A DNA stretch of 64,000 nt from Streptomyces dangxiongensis (GCF_003675325.1 NZ_CP033073.1:4216001-4280000); one strand, 5' to 3'. Positions 31,274 to 42,074 are shown, counted from the first letter of the stretch. The notes: generated by a model not told the origin, from the sequence alone. A program made the numbers and translations.

Positions 31274-32023
31274 TCAGCCGGACCGGCGGTGCAGGACCGT
31301 GTAGGCGGCGGTGGTGGCGAGCGCGGTCAGGGCGAGGATCATGCCGGTGGCGGCCAGGTGCAGCGGCCAGAAGCCGTGCAGGGGGCCGCGCAGTGGCCGC
31401 CACAGCTCGCGCAGGTACAGCCGTACGGCCAGGGTGCCGGCGCAGGCGGCGGCGAGCGCGGGGAGCGTACGGCGCAGGGCCAGGCCGGCGAGGGCGCCCG
31501 TGACCAGGGCGCACAGCGTGAGCGCGGGCAGCAGTGGGCCGCGCGGCACGAAGACGCGGTCCCAGGCCCAGTGGCTGACCAGGACGTCCTGGTCGGCGGA
31601 CCACACCGTGTTGTAGGTCAGGGCGAGCACGGCGGTGCCGGCGAGCAGGGGAAGCGCGGCCGTGGTCAGTTTCGCGGTCAGCCAGCGGACCGGGCCGGCG
31701 CCCTGCGTCCAGGCCAGCGCGGCGGTGCCGGACTCCAGTTCGCGGCCGATCAGGGCGGCCCCGGCCCAGGCGGCGACCGCGCAGGGGGTGTAGGAGAGGG
31801 CCTCGCCGAGGAGGTTCATGACGTTGCCGGTGTCGGTGAACGCGGTGTACGCGCACCAGCCGGACCGGCAGGACCGGTCCCGGGGCGCCGCCGAGAAGTG
31901 GATCCAGAGCAGTCCGCCGGCCACGAGGAGCACGAATGCCGTCCACACGAGCAGGGCCGGGCGGTGCAGCCGCAGCAGGGTGCGGCCGATGGCCGGGCGG
32001 GCGGTGGCGGGCAGGACGGTCAT
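31274..32023 (-). CDS. ABC transporter permease 2
   Basis: 249-residue membrane protein with about six membrane segments and an outer loop containing two Cys (DRSCRSGWCAYTAF). The cytoplasmic loop GRELESGTAALAWTQGAGPVRWL matches the same loop in the neighbouring permease (GRELESGTALLSWTQAASPARWL), so the two are paralogues. It overlaps the upstream permease by four bases. It forms an exporter with the ATPase at 33036-33917. Substrate unknown. Confidence 0.85.
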   Translation of the reverse strand: MTVLPATARPAIGRTLLRLHRPALLVWTAFVLLVAGGLLWIHFSAAPRDRSCRSGWCAYTAFTDTGNVMNLLGEALSYTPCAVAAWAGAALIGRELESGTAALAWTQGAGPVRWLTAKLTTAALPLLAGTAVLALTYNTVWSADQDVLVSHWAWDRVFVPRGPLLPALTLCALVTGALAGLALRRTLPALAAACAGTLAVRLYLRELWRPLRGPLHGFWPLHLAATGMILALTALATTAAYTVLHRRSG

Positions 32024-33035
32024 GCGGTGGTTCCTCCGGTGGCGGCCCCGCCCGCGGTGGTGGCCGGTCCCGTCAGCCGGCGCAGGGCCAGGAAGCAGCC
32101 GAGGACGAGCAGCCCGGCCACGGCGAGGACGAGCGCGCTGGTGGTGAGCTGGAGCGGCCAGTAGTGGGAGAGGGGGTGGTAGGTGTTCCAGTGCCCGGTG
32201 AAACCGGCGTACGCGCTGCGGCACCCGTCGACGGAGTCGCAAGCGGGGACGGGCACGCGGGCGCCGGTGCGGGTGACCAGGCCCTGGTCGACGGTGAGGC
32301 CGGAGCCGACGAAGCCCTGGTCCATCGTGGAGAGGCGGGTGACGGCGGGCCACAGGTGCGGCAGGGCGATCTCGGCCAGGCCCCGGATGCCGGCGGCGAC
32401 GGCCGTGCCGAGCAGGAGCGCGGGCAGGGTACGGCGGAGCAGCAGGCCGGCGAGGGTGCCGGCGGCGAGCCCGGCGAGGGCCAGGGCGAGAGTGCTGGGG
32501 CCGTTGGCGTGGAAGGTCCAGCGGTCGGACCACGGTTTGGCGGTGTGGATGCGGCCGTGGCCCGCGTCCCAGGCGAGGTGGTGCAGCCAGAACAGCAGCG
32601 CGGTCCCGGCGGAGACGGCGACCGCCGGGACGGCCAGCCGGACCGCCAGCCAGCGCGCCGGTGACGCGGCCTGCGTCCAGGACAGCAGGGCCGTGCCGGA
32701 CTCCAGTTCCCGGCCGGTGAGGGCGGCGCCGGCCCAGGCGGCCACCAGGAGGGGCAGCGCGTTCAGCGCGAGGGTGGCGTAGTTGTAGTAGTCCTTGTAG
32801 CGCAGGATCGCGGCCTGGTCGTAGCCGCACCGCTCACCGGCGCAGGCGTCGTACTGCCGCCAGGCCTCGGCGGCGGCGTCGGCGAGCGGGCCGCGCAGGG
32901 CGAGCAGCAGGGCCGCCAGGACGAGCACCAGGCCCGCCCACGCGTACAGCGCGGGCCGGTGCAGGCGCAGCACCCAGCGGGTCAGGCGTGGTCTCGCGGC
33001 GGCCGGCGTGGCGGTGGCGCCGGTCAGGGTGGCGG

Positions 33036-33039
<4 letters not shown>
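32020..33039 (-). CDS. ABC transporter permease 1
   Basis: 339-residue membrane protein, paralogous to the following permease but with a longer external loop (about 210-290) carrying several Cys (VPACDSVDGCRSAY; also CAGERCGYDQ near residue 70). Such Cys pairs may form disulfides outside. It overlaps both neighbours by four bases, so the operon is tightly coupled. Confidence 0.85.
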
Positions 33040-33913
<874 letters not shown>

Positions 33914-33917
<4 letters not shown>

Positions 33918-34300
33918 GACGGGTCTCCCTGGAAGTGCTTGTCGAGTACGGCGGTGAAGAGTGCGGCCACGTCGTCCCGCTCCAGCCCGGCGGCGCGGGC
34001 GCTGCGCGCCCACTGCTCCAGTTCGGTGCGCAGCGGGGAGTCGGCGGGGGCGGTGCCGAGGGACCGGCGCACGAAGGTGCCGAGTCCGCGCCGCGCCTCC
34101 ACCAGGCCCTCGCGTTCCAGCTCGCGGTACGCCTTCAGGACGGTGTTGGGGTTGATGGCCGTGGCCTCCACCACCTCGCGGGCCGTGGGCAGGCGGTCGC
34201 CCGGTTCCAGCAGGCCCATGCGGAGGGCCTGTTTGGTCTGTTGGACGATCTGTACATAGGTGGCCACGCCGCTGTGCCGGTCGATGCGGTATTCGACCAC
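33914..34300 (-). CDS. GntR-family repressor, YtrA type
   Basis: 128 residues. The N-terminal winged helix-turn-helix (about 12-75: YVQIVQQTKQALRMGLLEPGDRLPTAREVVEA, NPNTVLKAYRELEREGLVEARRGLGTFV) has the GntR signature, with only a short C-terminal helix pair, as in YtrA regulators of cell-envelope ABC exporters. GTG start. It heads the operon and is preceded by a large perfect palindrome, so autorepression released by a ligand or antibiotic is likely. Confidence 0.92.
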
Positions 34301-34303
34301 CGC

Positions 34304-34345
34304 TGCACCACCCTTTCACTAATCAAGTAGTGAAAGGGTGGTGCA
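34304..34345. promoter_or_regulatory. 42-bp perfect inverted repeat, GntR/YtrA operator
   Basis: The left arm TGCACCACCCTTTCACTA (34304-34321) and right arm TAGTGAAAGGGTGGTGCA (34328-34345) are exact 18-bp reverse complements around a 6-base spacer, beginning three bases from the GntR start codon. The AGGGTGG ribosome-binding site lies inside the arm nearer the gene. It can act as a DNA operator and as an mRNA hairpin that hides the start. Confidence 0.85.
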
Positions 34346-34375
34346 AGGGGGCGTGAAAGTCAACCTTGATCCACC

Positions 34376-34405
34376 GGACCCCGGCCGCGGGTGCCGCCGG
34401 GGTCC
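34376..34405. terminator. hairpin downstream of mshD
   Basis: GGACCCCGGC (34376-34385) pairs with GCCGGGGTCC (34396-34405), a 10-bp perfect stem 28 bases after the mshD stop, between mshD and the GntR operator. Confidence 0.6.
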
Positions 34406-34432
34406 CTCACGCGCGCGGGCGCCCGGCGGGGC

Positions 34433-35359
34433 TCACGTCTCCGTGCGGTACATCAGGTCCGTCTCGTGGACCCGGAAGCCCAGGCGCTCGTAGACCGACA
34501 CCGCCGCCTTGTTGTCGGCGTCGACGTAGAGCATCGCGGCCGGTAGCTGCTGGGCGGCCAGGTGGCGCAGGCCGATGGTGGTGAGGGCCTTGCCGAGGCC
34601 GCCGCCCTGTGCGCCGGGGCGCACACCGACGACGTACACCTCGCCCAGCCCCTCCTCGGCGTGCGTCTTGGTCCAGTGGAAGCCGACCAGCTCCCCGTCC
34701 CGCTCGGCGAGGAAGAACCCGGCCGGGTCGAACCAGGGCTCGGCCTTGCGGGCGTCCAGGTCCCGCTGGGTCAGCGAGCCCTGTTCCGGGTGGTGGGCGA
34801 AGGCGGCGGCGTTCACCGCGAGCCAGGCCGCGTCGTCCTTGCCGGGCGCGAAGGCGCGCACGGTCACACCCTCGGGCAGCGTCGGGGCGGGCAGCTCCAG
34901 ATCGGTCAACGACCTTCGCATCTGGCGCAGTTCGCGGAACAGGGTCAGTCCGAGGACCTGGGCGAGGTGCCGGGCGGCCGGATGCCCGCCGTGCGCCCAC
35001 ACGCGCAGCCGCTTGCCGGAGGCGGCGAGCAGGGCCGAGCCCAGCGCCCGGCCGTGCCCGTGCCCGCGGTGCGCCGGGTGCACGACGAGTTCGGCGGCCG
35101 GCGCCTCCACCGGGTCGGTGTCCTCAAGCTGGGCGTAGCCGGCGGGTTCCCCCTCGACGGTCAGCAGCAGGTGGGAGACGCCCGGACGGGTGCCTCCGCG
35201 GAGCTGGAGGCGGCCCTGCTCGGACACCGGCTGCTGGCCGTCCACCCGGGCCGCCTCGCCGAGCAGGCGCAGCACGGCCTCGGCCCGGTCCGGGGTGAGC
35301 GCGGAGTAGGTGTCGATGGAGCGGGCGGGAAAGGCCCGTACGGTGTCGTCGCTGCTCAT
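34433..35359 (-). CDS. mshD: mycothiol synthase (acetyltransferase MshD)
   Basis: 308 residues with two tandem GNAT domains, the MshD arrangement. The first (about 55-140) has AELVVHPAHRGHGHGRALGSALL. The second (about 150-308) has the acetyl-CoA motif VVGVRPGAQGGGLGKALT and YVDADNKAAVSVYERLGF. It acetylates Cys-GlcN-Ins, the last step of mycothiol synthesis. The start at 35359 has no ribosome-binding site but TACCCT seven bases upstream, so it may be leaderless. Divergent from the 5'-nucleotidase gene. Confidence 0.95.
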   Translation of the reverse strand: MSSDDTVRAFPARSIDTYSALTPDRAEAVLRLLGEAARVDGQQPVSEQGRLQLRGGTRPGVSHLLLTVEGEPAGYAQLEDTDPVEAPAAELVVHPAHRGHGHGRALGSALLAASGKRLRVWAHGGHPAARHLAQVLGLTLFRELRQMRRSLTDLELPAPTLPEGVTVRAFAPGKDDAAWLAVNAAAFAHHPEQGSLTQRDLDARKAEPWFDPAGFFLAERDGELVGFHWTKTHAEEGLGEVYVVGVRPGAQGGGLGKALTTIGLRHLAAQQLPAAMLYVDADNKAAVSVYERLGFRVHETDLMYRTET

Positions 35360-35489
35360 GCGTATGAGGGTACGGGGCGGGCGGCGGGAAGTGCCGAAAC
35401 CAGGATGTGACCCCGAACCCCCTGTCGCGCTACGCGCGTTGACCCTAGGCTGCGCCGAGCCAGCACAGCCGACCCACAGGGGGGTCCCC

Positions 35490-37274
35490 ATGCCAGCCGC
35501 GCCCCGGCGCACCGGCCGTCGTACGTACGGTCTTCTCGCCACCGCCGCAGGCCTCGCCACGATGGCCGCGCTCACCGCCGCGCTGCCGGCGGACGCGCAC
35601 GAGAGCGGGAGCCGTCACGGCCGCTACCAGGACGTGCAGCTACTCTCCTTCAACGACCTGCACGGCAACCTGGAGCCGCCGGCCGGTTCCTCCGGCCGGG
35701 TCAGCGAACTCCAGCCGGACGGTACGACGAGGACGGTCGACGCGGGCGGTGTCGAGTACCTCGCCACCCACCTCCGCCGGGCCCGCACGGGCCACCCGTA
35801 CTCGATCACGGCGGCCGGCGGCGACATGGTCGGCGCCTCCCCGCTGCTGTCGGGCCTGTTCCACGACGAGCCGACCGTCGAGGCGCTGGACAAGCTGGAC
35901 CTGGACGTCACCTCGGTCGGCAACCACGAGTTCGACGAGGGCGCCCGGGAGCTGGCCCGGCTCCAGAACGGTGGCTGCCACCCGACGGACGGCTGCTACA
36001 CCGGCAAGAGGTTCCGCGGCGCGGACTTCCCCTACCTGGCCGCGAACGTCCTGGACGACAGGACCGGCAAGCCGATCCTGAAGCCGTACTGGATCTGGAA
36101 GAAGAAGGACGTCCGCATCGGCTTCATCGGCGTCACCCTGGAGGGCACCCCGGGCATCGTCTCCGCGGACGGCGTCAAGGGACTGACCTTCAAGGACGAG
36201 GTCGAGACGATCAACAAGTACGCCAAGGTGCTCCAGCGGCAGGGCGTGCAGTCGATCGTGGCCCTCGTCCACGAGGGCGGCTACCCGGCCTCCGGCAGCT
36301 ACAACTACGACTGCGACTCCGCGGGCGCCGGCGCGGGCCTGTCCGGCCCGATCGTGGACATCGCCAAGAACGTCACCCCGGCGGTGGACGCCCTGGTCAC
36401 CGGCCACACCCACCAGGCGTACGTCTGCACGGTCCCCGACCCGTCCGGCCGGCCCCGCATGGTGACCTCCGCGGCCTCCTTCGGCCGGCTCTACACGGAC
36501 ACCACGCTGACGTACGACCGCCGCACCGGCGACATCGCGCGTACGGCGGTGAGGTCCGCGAACCACGTGGTCACCCGGGACGTCCCCAGGGCACCGGACA
36601 TGACCGACCTGATCTCCCGCTGGAACACCCTGGCGGCCCCCATCGGCAACCGCCCCATCGGCTACGTCTCCGCCGACGTCGACAGCACCGGCACCGAGTC
36701 CCCGATGGGCGACCTGATCGCCGACGCGCAGCTCGCCCACGGCCGCGCACTGGACCAGAGGACCAGCCTGGCCCTGATGAACCCGGGCGGGGTGCGGGCC
36801 GGTCTGACCTACGCGGCCAAGGGCGCCGAGGGCGACGGGGTGGTCACCTACGCCGAGGGCTTCACGGTCCAGCCGTTCGCGAACACCGTCAACCTCCAGG
36901 ACTTCACCGGCGCCCAGCTCATCCAGGTGCTGAAGGAGCAGGTGAGCGGGGCCAACGAGGCGGCGCCGAAGATCCTCCAGCCGTCGGCGGGGCTGACGTA
37001 CACGCTGGACCTGACGAAGTCGGGCGCGGACCGCGTGGTGACGGACTCGATCCGGCTGAACGGCGCGCCGATCGACCCATCGGCCACCTACCGCGTCGCC
37101 ACGAACAGCTTCCTCGCGGGCGGCGGCGACGGCTTCCCGGCCCTGGGCCAGGGCACGGGCGACCTGGTCGGCGGCGACGACCTGACCGCCCTGGCGGACT
37201 ACCTGACGGCGCACTCCTCGGCCGCCGGTCCGATCGCCCCGCCGAAGGCCGACCGGATCACCGTCGTGCGGTGA
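35490..37274 (+). CDS. secreted 5'-nucleotidase / UshA-type phosphoesterase
   Basis: 594-residue exported enzyme with a signal peptide (LLATAAGLATMAALTAALPADAHA-like, Ala-rich). The metallophosphatase domain carries FNDLHGN, GGDMVGASP, VGNHEFDEG and TGHTHQAY metal-ligand motifs. The C-terminal 5_nucleotid_C domain includes NPGGVRAGL and VATNSFLAGGGDGF. It releases phosphate from extracellular nucleotides, which fits a region rich in phosphate genes. ATG 35490 with a GGGGGG-rich site upstream. No C-terminal anchor motif is seen. Confidence 0.95.
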   Translation: MPAAPRRTGRRTYGLLATAAGLATMAALTAALPADAHESGSRHGRYQDVQLLSFNDLHGNLEPPAGSSGRVSELQPDGTTRTVDAGGVEYLATHLRRARTGHPYSITAAGGDMVGASPLLSGLFHDEPTVEALDKLDLDVTSVGNHEFDEGARELARLQNGGCHPTDGCYTGKRFRGADFPYLAANVLDDRTGKPILKPYWIWKKKDVRIGFIGVTLEGTPGIVSADGVKGLTFKDEVETINKYAKVLQRQGVQSIVALVHEGGYPASGSYNYDCDSAGAGAGLSGPIVDIAKNVTPAVDALVTGHTHQAYVCTVPDPSGRPRMVTSAASFGRLYTDTTLTYDRRTGDIARTAVRSANHVVTRDVPRAPDMTDLISRWNTLAAPIGNRPIGYVSADVDSTGTESPMGDLIADAQLAHGRALDQRTSLALMNPGGVRAGLTYAAKGAEGDGVVTYAEGFTVQPFANTVNLQDFTGAQLIQVLKEQVSGANEAAPKILQPSAGLTYTLDLTKSGADRVVTDSIRLNGAPIDPSATYRVATNSFLAGGGDGFPALGQGTGDLVGGDDLTALADYLTAHSSAAGPIAPPKADRITVVR

Positions 37275-37304
37275 GAACTGGATGAGACCCCGGTGAGACC
37301 CCCA

Positions 37305-37342
37305 GGTGGCTCCGCACCCGCGACGGCGGGTGCGGAGCCACC
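37305..37342. terminator. bidirectional terminator
   Basis: GGTGGCTCCGCACCCG (37305-37320) pairs perfectly with CGGGTGCGGAGCCACC (37327-37342) around CGACGG. It sits between the convergent nucleotidase and pectinase genes. Confidence 0.85.
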
Positions 37343-37361
37343 GGTGTTCCACGGCCGGGGT

Positions 37362-39440
37362 TCAGGACGCGGTGGGTGTCCAGTCGCCGAGCCAGTCGGC
37401 GACCTCCTGCCGGGCGGCCTGGGCGTCGGTCAGCAGGGGGCGGTCGGTGCTCGCCGCGCCCGCGCCGGGACCGGTGTTCTTGTACTCGGCGAAGCGGTCG
37501 TCCTTCCAGGAGAAGCCGCTCATGTCGGTCCACGGTGCGGTCCGGACGGCGGCGCTCAGAGTGGTGTTGCGGACGGTGGTCTGCGGGTCGAGGGTGGCGT
37601 CGCCGCCGGCGTGCCAGGGCCGCCCCAGGTAGAAGGAGCGGTCGGAGACGTCGCCGGTCACGGCCGAGTTGGCGATCAGGATGCCCTTGCGGCCGGCCGC
37701 GGTGCTGGGCGCGGTGACATAGCCGGCGGAGGAGCCGTCCCACCGCTTCTTCAGGGTGATGACCGACCGGTCGAGGACGGCGGTGGCCCGCCCGAAGACG
37801 AAGTCCACGTTGCCGGTGACGTAGGAGTCGGTCAGGTAGACCCGGCCGAGCCTCTCCTTGGCGGCGGTGTCGAGGAGCAGCGTGTCCTGGTCGCCACTGA
37901 CGATGATCCCGTCGAGGAACACCTTGTCGGCGGCGGTGCGCAGGGCGACCGCCTGCTGGGCGATGTCCTGGTGGGCGCGCTCGTCGAAGTCGTTGGTGAT
38001 GCTGAGGTTGCGGGCCTGGAAGTCGTCGGCCTCGACGGCGACGGTGGCGCTGCCGCCGGTGCCGTAGGTGCCCGACCCGTCGGGTTTCCTCGTCCCGGAG
38101 GCGTTGCCGTAGACGATGACGGTGTCCTTGCGGCTGGCGCCGGTGCCCCGGAGGGTGACGTGGGGCTTGTTCGCCGGGATCCGGACGGTCTCCCGGTAGG
38201 TGCCCGGCTTGACTGCGATGACGACCCGGGAGGGGTTGTTCGCGGGTACCGCGTTCACGGCGGCCTGCACGGTCGTGTACTGGCCCGAGCCGTCCTTGGC
38301 GACGGTGAGGGTGGCGGCGGTTCCGGCCGTGGTGGCGGCCGTCGTACCGAGCGAACCGCGCGGGCCGGCCCCGGACTTCACGACGGACGGCACGTCGGCG
38401 GCCTTGTCGAGGGTGTAGTGGTAGTAGCTCCTCGGGTCCCAGGCGGCGCCCGTGCCCCCGCTCTCGTTGCGGCCGGTGGTGCCGGTGGTGCCGGTGAAGA
38501 TGTTGCCGCGCTGGACGAGGGTGGCGGTGGCGTCCCGGATCACCGGGTTGGTCAGGCCCTGGAAGTAGCTGTTCTCCAGCAGCATGCCGGTCCTGCCGCG
38601 CGCGTAGTTGCCGTACGAGGACGTGATCGCCGTGCCCGGGTCGTCCTCCAGGTAGTTGTTGTACAGGTGCGCGTGGGCGACGTTGTCCGTGGACGGGTTG
38701 CGCTGCTCGGTCTCGCGGATCCAGTTGTGGTGGATCGTGATGTCGGCGGTGGTGTTCTCGGTCCAGCCGATGCCGAACGCCTTGTTCTCCTGGCCGAGCC
38801 GGTTGAAGGACACGGTCAAATACGTGGTGTCCTTGCGGCTGTCGATGAGTCCGTCGGCCATGTGCCGGATGTCGTTGTGGTCGATCCAGACGTGGTGGGC
38901 GCCGTCCATCTGGATGCCGTCGAAGTCGTGCTCCTTGTCGTTCCAGACGCCCTGGTACGCGTCCCGGATGGTGAGGTTCCGGATGATCACGTTGTGGACG
39001 CCCTGGCCGAGGAAGAAGCCGCCGCCGACTAGCTGTCCCGAGGTGCCGGAACCGATGATCGTCTTGTCGGACGCAACCTTGATCTCCTTGCCGACCGGGT
39101 TCATGGTGATCGCGGCGGCGACGACGATGACGTACGGCTTGTCGGCCGTGGCGTACTTCTCCAGGTCGGCGAGTGTCTTCACGGTGACGATCGAGCCGCC
39201 CCGGCCGCCGTACGTGCCGTTCTGCCCGAGGGCGTTCACCGAGGCGAAGCCGTCCGCGGTGGCGGTGGCCCAGGCCGGCGCGGACGCGGGGGCGGCGGAG
39301 GCCCGGTTCTGGGCACCGGGTCCGAGGAAGCCGTAGCCGAGGGCGCCGGCGGCGGCCAGCGCGAGCGGCAGCCCGAACGCGAGCGCCGTACGGCTTCTGC
39401 GGTGCCGGGCGCGAGGGGGGTGGGGGACGCGGGGACTCAT
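37362..39440 (-). CDS. secreted fusion: pectate lyase (PL1) plus pectin methylesterase (CE8)
   Basis: 692 residues. A basic N-terminus and hydrophobic signal region (TALAFGLPLALAAAGALGY) come first. A PL1-type beta-helix occupies about 55-340, with Ca-binding and catalytic motifs WIDHNDIRH, DGLIDSRKDTTYLTVSFN and NPVIRDATATLV. A short linker is followed by a CE8 methylesterase (about 375-690) with QAVALRTAADKVFLDG, the catalytic NVDFVFGRA, and YLGRPW. One polypeptide would de-esterify pectin and cleave the resulting pectate. It interrupts an otherwise housekeeping region and looks like an accessory plant-polysaccharide gene. Confidence 0.93.
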   Translation of the reverse strand: MSPRVPHPPRARHRRSRTALAFGLPLALAAAGALGYGFLGPGAQNRASAAPASAPAWATATADGFASVNALGQNGTYGGRGGSIVTVKTLADLEKYATADKPYVIVVAAAITMNPVGKEIKVASDKTIIGSGTSGQLVGGGFFLGQGVHNVIIRNLTIRDAYQGVWNDKEHDFDGIQMDGAHHVWIDHNDIRHMADGLIDSRKDTTYLTVSFNRLGQENKAFGIGWTENTTADITIHHNWIRETEQRNPSTDNVAHAHLYNNYLEDDPGTAITSSYGNYARGRTGMLLENSYFQGLTNPVIRDATATLVQRGNIFTGTTGTTGRNESGGTGAAWDPRSYYHYTLDKAADVPSVVKSGAGPRGSLGTTAATTAGTAATLTVAKDGSGQYTTVQAAVNAVPANNPSRVVIAVKPGTYRETVRIPANKPHVTLRGTGASRKDTVIVYGNASGTRKPDGSGTYGTGGSATVAVEADDFQARNLSITNDFDERAHQDIAQQAVALRTAADKVFLDGIIVSGDQDTLLLDTAAKERLGRVYLTDSYVTGNVDFVFGRATAVLDRSVITLKKRWDGSSAGYVTAPSTAAGRKGILIANSAVTGDVSDRSFYLGRPWHAGGDATLDPQTTVRNTTLSAAVRTAPWTDMSGFSWKDDRFAEYKNTGPGAGAASTDRPLLTDAQAARQEVADWLGDWTPTAS

Positions 39441-39564
39441 GGGCGGCTCCAGTCGGTGATCCGGGCGGGTGCTGCTGTGGAGTCGCCGCGGGACGGGAGA
39501 AGGTTGCCGCTGGGAGTGGAGGTACGGCGGCGCCGGTGCACGCCGCCGGAGCCGGGGCGCGCGG

Positions 39565-41016
39565 TCAGCCGGCCGGTGTCTCCGGCGGCGGGATCGGCGC
39601 CCCGGGCAGCCGTACGGTCGCCACCGTGCCGCCGCCCTCCGCGCGGGTCAGGGTGACCTCGCCGCCCGCCTGCCGGACCGTACGGGCGACGATCGACAGG
39701 CCGAGGCCCGAGCCGGGCAGGGCGCGGGCGCTGGGGGAGCGCCAGAACCGGTCGAAGACGTACGGCAGTTCGTCCTCGGGGATGCCGGGACCGTGGTCGC
39801 GGACCGTCAGCACGCCCTTGCTCAGCCGCACGTCGACCGTGCCGCCCCCGGGGCTGAACTTCACCGCGTTGTCGAGGACGTTGACGATCGCCCGCTCCAG
39901 CGCGGAGGGTTCCGCGCGGACGAACCAGGGCTCCAGGTCGGCGGTGATCGTCAGTTCCGGGCCGCGCAGCCGCGCCCGGCGCAGGGCCGCCTCGACCGCG
40001 TCCTGGAACCCGGTGACCTGGACCCGCTCGCCGCGCTGGTTCTCCGTGCGGGACAGCTCCTGGAGGTCGCCGATGAGGGCGGCCAGCTCGGTCATCTGCG
40101 CCTTCACCGAGGCGAGCAGCGCCTTGCGGTCCGCCGGCGGGATCGGCCGGCCGGTCTCCTCGCTGCGGCTGAGGAGTTCGATGTTCGTCCGCAACGACGT
40201 CAGCGGCGTGCGCAGTTCGTGGCCGGCGTCCGCGATGAGCTGCTGCTGGAGGTCGCGGGAGCTGGCGAGGGAGGCGGTCATCGAGTTGAACGACCGGGAG
40301 AGCCGGGCCACCTCGTCCTCGCTGTCGTCCTGGACGGGGATGCGGATCGTCAGATCCTCGGTACGGGCCACGTGTTCCACGGCCTCGGTGAGCTTGTCGA
40401 CCGGACGCAGCCCGGCCCGGGCGACCGCGAGGCCGGCGGCTCCGGCGCCGACGACACCGATCGCGGACACCAGCAGCAGGACCAGGGCCAGGTCGTTGAG
40501 GGTCTTCTCGGTGCTCTTGAGCGGCAGGGCGACGAGCACGCCGATGTTGGGTCCGGGCGTGCCGCTCGCGGTGGAGGTGGGGCCGAACGGCTGGGTGAGC
40601 ACGCGCAGCTCGTTGCCTTCGCTGTCGGTGCCGTTGCGGAAGTAGATGACGCGGGGCTTCAGGTCCTTGATCTCGGACCTGTCGCCCTGGGTGACCCGGA
40701 TCCGGCCCGAGGCGCCGCCGAACAGGCAGACCCGGCCGTCCTCGGTGACCACCTGGGAGTACCGGTCCCGGAACAGGCCGTTGCTCGGCGGGGTGTCGGT
40801 GCAGTGGTCGAGGGTGTCCTGGAGCTGGTCCGTCTGCGTCGTGGCCCGCAGCGACTTCTTCAGGTCCTCGTCGAGCTGGTCGTACAGCTTGCCCTGCACG
40901 ATGAACCAGCACGTCACCGAGACCGCCGCCACCGCGAACGCGACCGCCGCCGCGACCAGCACCGCCAGCCGGGCGCGGATCGGCAGGGCCCGGTACCGGC
41001 GCACAAGCTGGTTCAC
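39565..41016 (-). CDS. two-component sensor histidine kinase
   Basis: 483 residues. Two membrane segments (about 17-40 and 180-205) flank an external sensor domain of about 140 residues with two Cys ([15 protein letters not shown]). HAMP (about 205-260), HisKA with phospho-His in [18 protein letters not shown], and HATPase_c with [17 protein letters not shown] and GSGLGLSIV follow. A Pro-rich tail ends the protein. GTG start overlaps the response-regulator stop by four bases. The signal is not evident. Confidence 0.94.
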   Translation of the reverse strand: MNQLVRRYRALPIRARLAVLVAAAVAFAVAAVSVTCWFIVQGKLYDQLDEDLKKSLRATTQTDQLQDTLDHCTDTPPSNGLFRDRYSQVVTEDGRVCLFGGASGRIRVTQGDRSEIKDLKPRVIYFRNGTDSEGNELRVLTQPFGPTSTASGTPGPNIGVLVALPLKSTEKTLNDLALVLLLVSAIGVVGAGAAGLAVARAGLRPVDKLTEAVEHVARTEDLTIRIPVQDDSEDEVARLSRSFNSMTASLASSRDLQQQLIADAGHELRTPLTSLRTNIELLSRSEETGRPIPPADRKALLASVKAQMTELAALIGDLQELSRTENQRGERVQVTGFQDAVEAALRRARLRGPELTITADLEPWFVRAEPSALERAIVNVLDNAVKFSPGGGTVDVRLSKGVLTVRDHGPGIPEDELPYVFDRFWRSPSARALPGSGLGLSIVARTVRQAGGEVTLTRAEGGGTVATVRLPGAPIPPPETPAG

Positions 41017-41747
41017 TCGGCGCCGCCCTGGCGCAGGACGTAACCCACCCCGCGCACGGTGTGCACGAGGCGCGGCTCGCCGCCCGCCTCGGTCTTGCGG
41101 CGCAGGTACATGACGTAGACGTCGAGGGAGTTGGACGACGGCTCGAAGTCGAAGCCCCAGACGGCCTTCAGGATCTGCTCGCGGGTGAGGACCTGGCGCG
41201 GATGGGCCATGAACATCTCCAGGAGCGTGAACTCGGTGCGGGTCAGTTCCACCTGCCGGCTGCCGCGCGTCACCTCCCGGGTCGTCAGGTCCATGCGCAG
41301 ATCGGCGAAGGTGAGGGCGTCGTCCTGCTGCGCCTCGGCGGACACGGTGACCGCGTAGGAGCTGCGGCGCAGCAGCGCGCGGATGCGGGCGAAGAGTTCG
41401 TCCAGCTCGAAGGGCTTGACCAGGTAGTCGTCGGCGCCGGCGTCGAGGCCGGTGACCCGGTCGCCGACCGTGTCGCGGGCCGTGAGCATCAGGATCGGGG
41501 TGGTGTCACCGGCGCCGCGGATGCGGCGGGCCGCGGTCAGGCCGTCCATGCGCGGCATCTGGATGTCGAGGACGACCAGGTCCGGCCGGTAGGCGGTGGC
41601 CTTGTCCAGGGCGTCCGCGCCGTCGACGGCGACCTCGGTGTCGTACCCCTCGAAGGCGAGGCTGCGCTGGAGTGCCTCGCGTACGGCCGGTTCGTCGTCG
41701 ACGATCAGGATGCGCTGGGAGTCACGGTCGCCTTCGGCGGGGCTCAT
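41013..41747 (-). CDS. OmpR-family response regulator
   Basis: 244 residues. The receiver domain (about 11-125) has the acidic pair [10 protein letters not shown], the phospho-Asp in [14 protein letters not shown] and the conserved Lys in [14 protein letters not shown]. The winged-helix DNA-binding domain (about 145-240) ends with [28 protein letters not shown]. It is co-transcribed with the sensor kinase. The nearby HtrA-like protease gene is a plausible target (inferred). Confidence 0.95.
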   Translation of the reverse strand: MSPAEGDRDSQRILIVDDEPAVREALQRSLAFEGYDTEVAVDGADALDKATAYRPDLVVLDIQMPRMDGLTAARRIRGAGDTTPILMLTARDTVGDRVTGLDAGADDYLVKPFELDELFARIRALLRRSSYAVTVSAEAQQDDALTFADLRMDLTTREVTRGSRQVELTRTEFTLLEMFMAHPRQVLTREQILKAVWGFDFEPSSNSLDVYVMYLRRKTEAGGEPRLVHTVRGVGYVLRQGGAE

Positions 41748-41837
41748 CGCTCGCGGTTCCTCGGGGTGTGGTGGGTGGGCCGGTCGGGGGCGTCCAGCCT
41801 CGCACGGCCCCGGGCCGGACGGCGGGCAGGCCGGGCC

Positions 41838-42074
41838 TCAGACGCCGAGCGCGCTCAGGTTGCGCATCGTGTTGAGCCGGTTCAGCGGCACCTTGCGCCG
41901 GTGCGGCCGGGCGGCGGAGGTGCGCAGGCCCATCAACTGGGGGACCGGGGTGGGGACGACCTCGGGGGCGCGGTCGGCCCCGGTGGACGCGTGCAGCTCG
42001 TGCGCGACCGACAGGGCGACGGTCAGGTCGGCCGGGCCGCGGCCCGCTTCCTGGTGCGAAACCTGCTGGATCAT
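41838..42074 (-). CDS. small conserved Streptomyces protein (78 aa), function unknown
   Basis: Start at 42074 with AGGGAG eight bases upstream gives a 78-residue basic protein ending ARPHRRKVPLNRLNTMRNLSALGV. Coding GC bias is strong and there is no known domain, signal or membrane segment. It lies between the HtrA-like protease (59 bases upstream) and the response regulator, all in one direction, so it may be co-transcribed with the protease. Confidence 0.65.
   Translation of the reverse strand: MIQQVSHQEAGRGPADLTVALSVAHELHASTGADRAPEVVPTPVPQLMGLRTSAARPHRRKVPLNRLNTMRNLSALGV

Noticed and set aside
39469..41043. 524-codon plus-strand frame opposite the sensor kinase
   Set aside because: The minus strand carries complete HAMP, HisKA and HATPase motifs; the plus frame has none.
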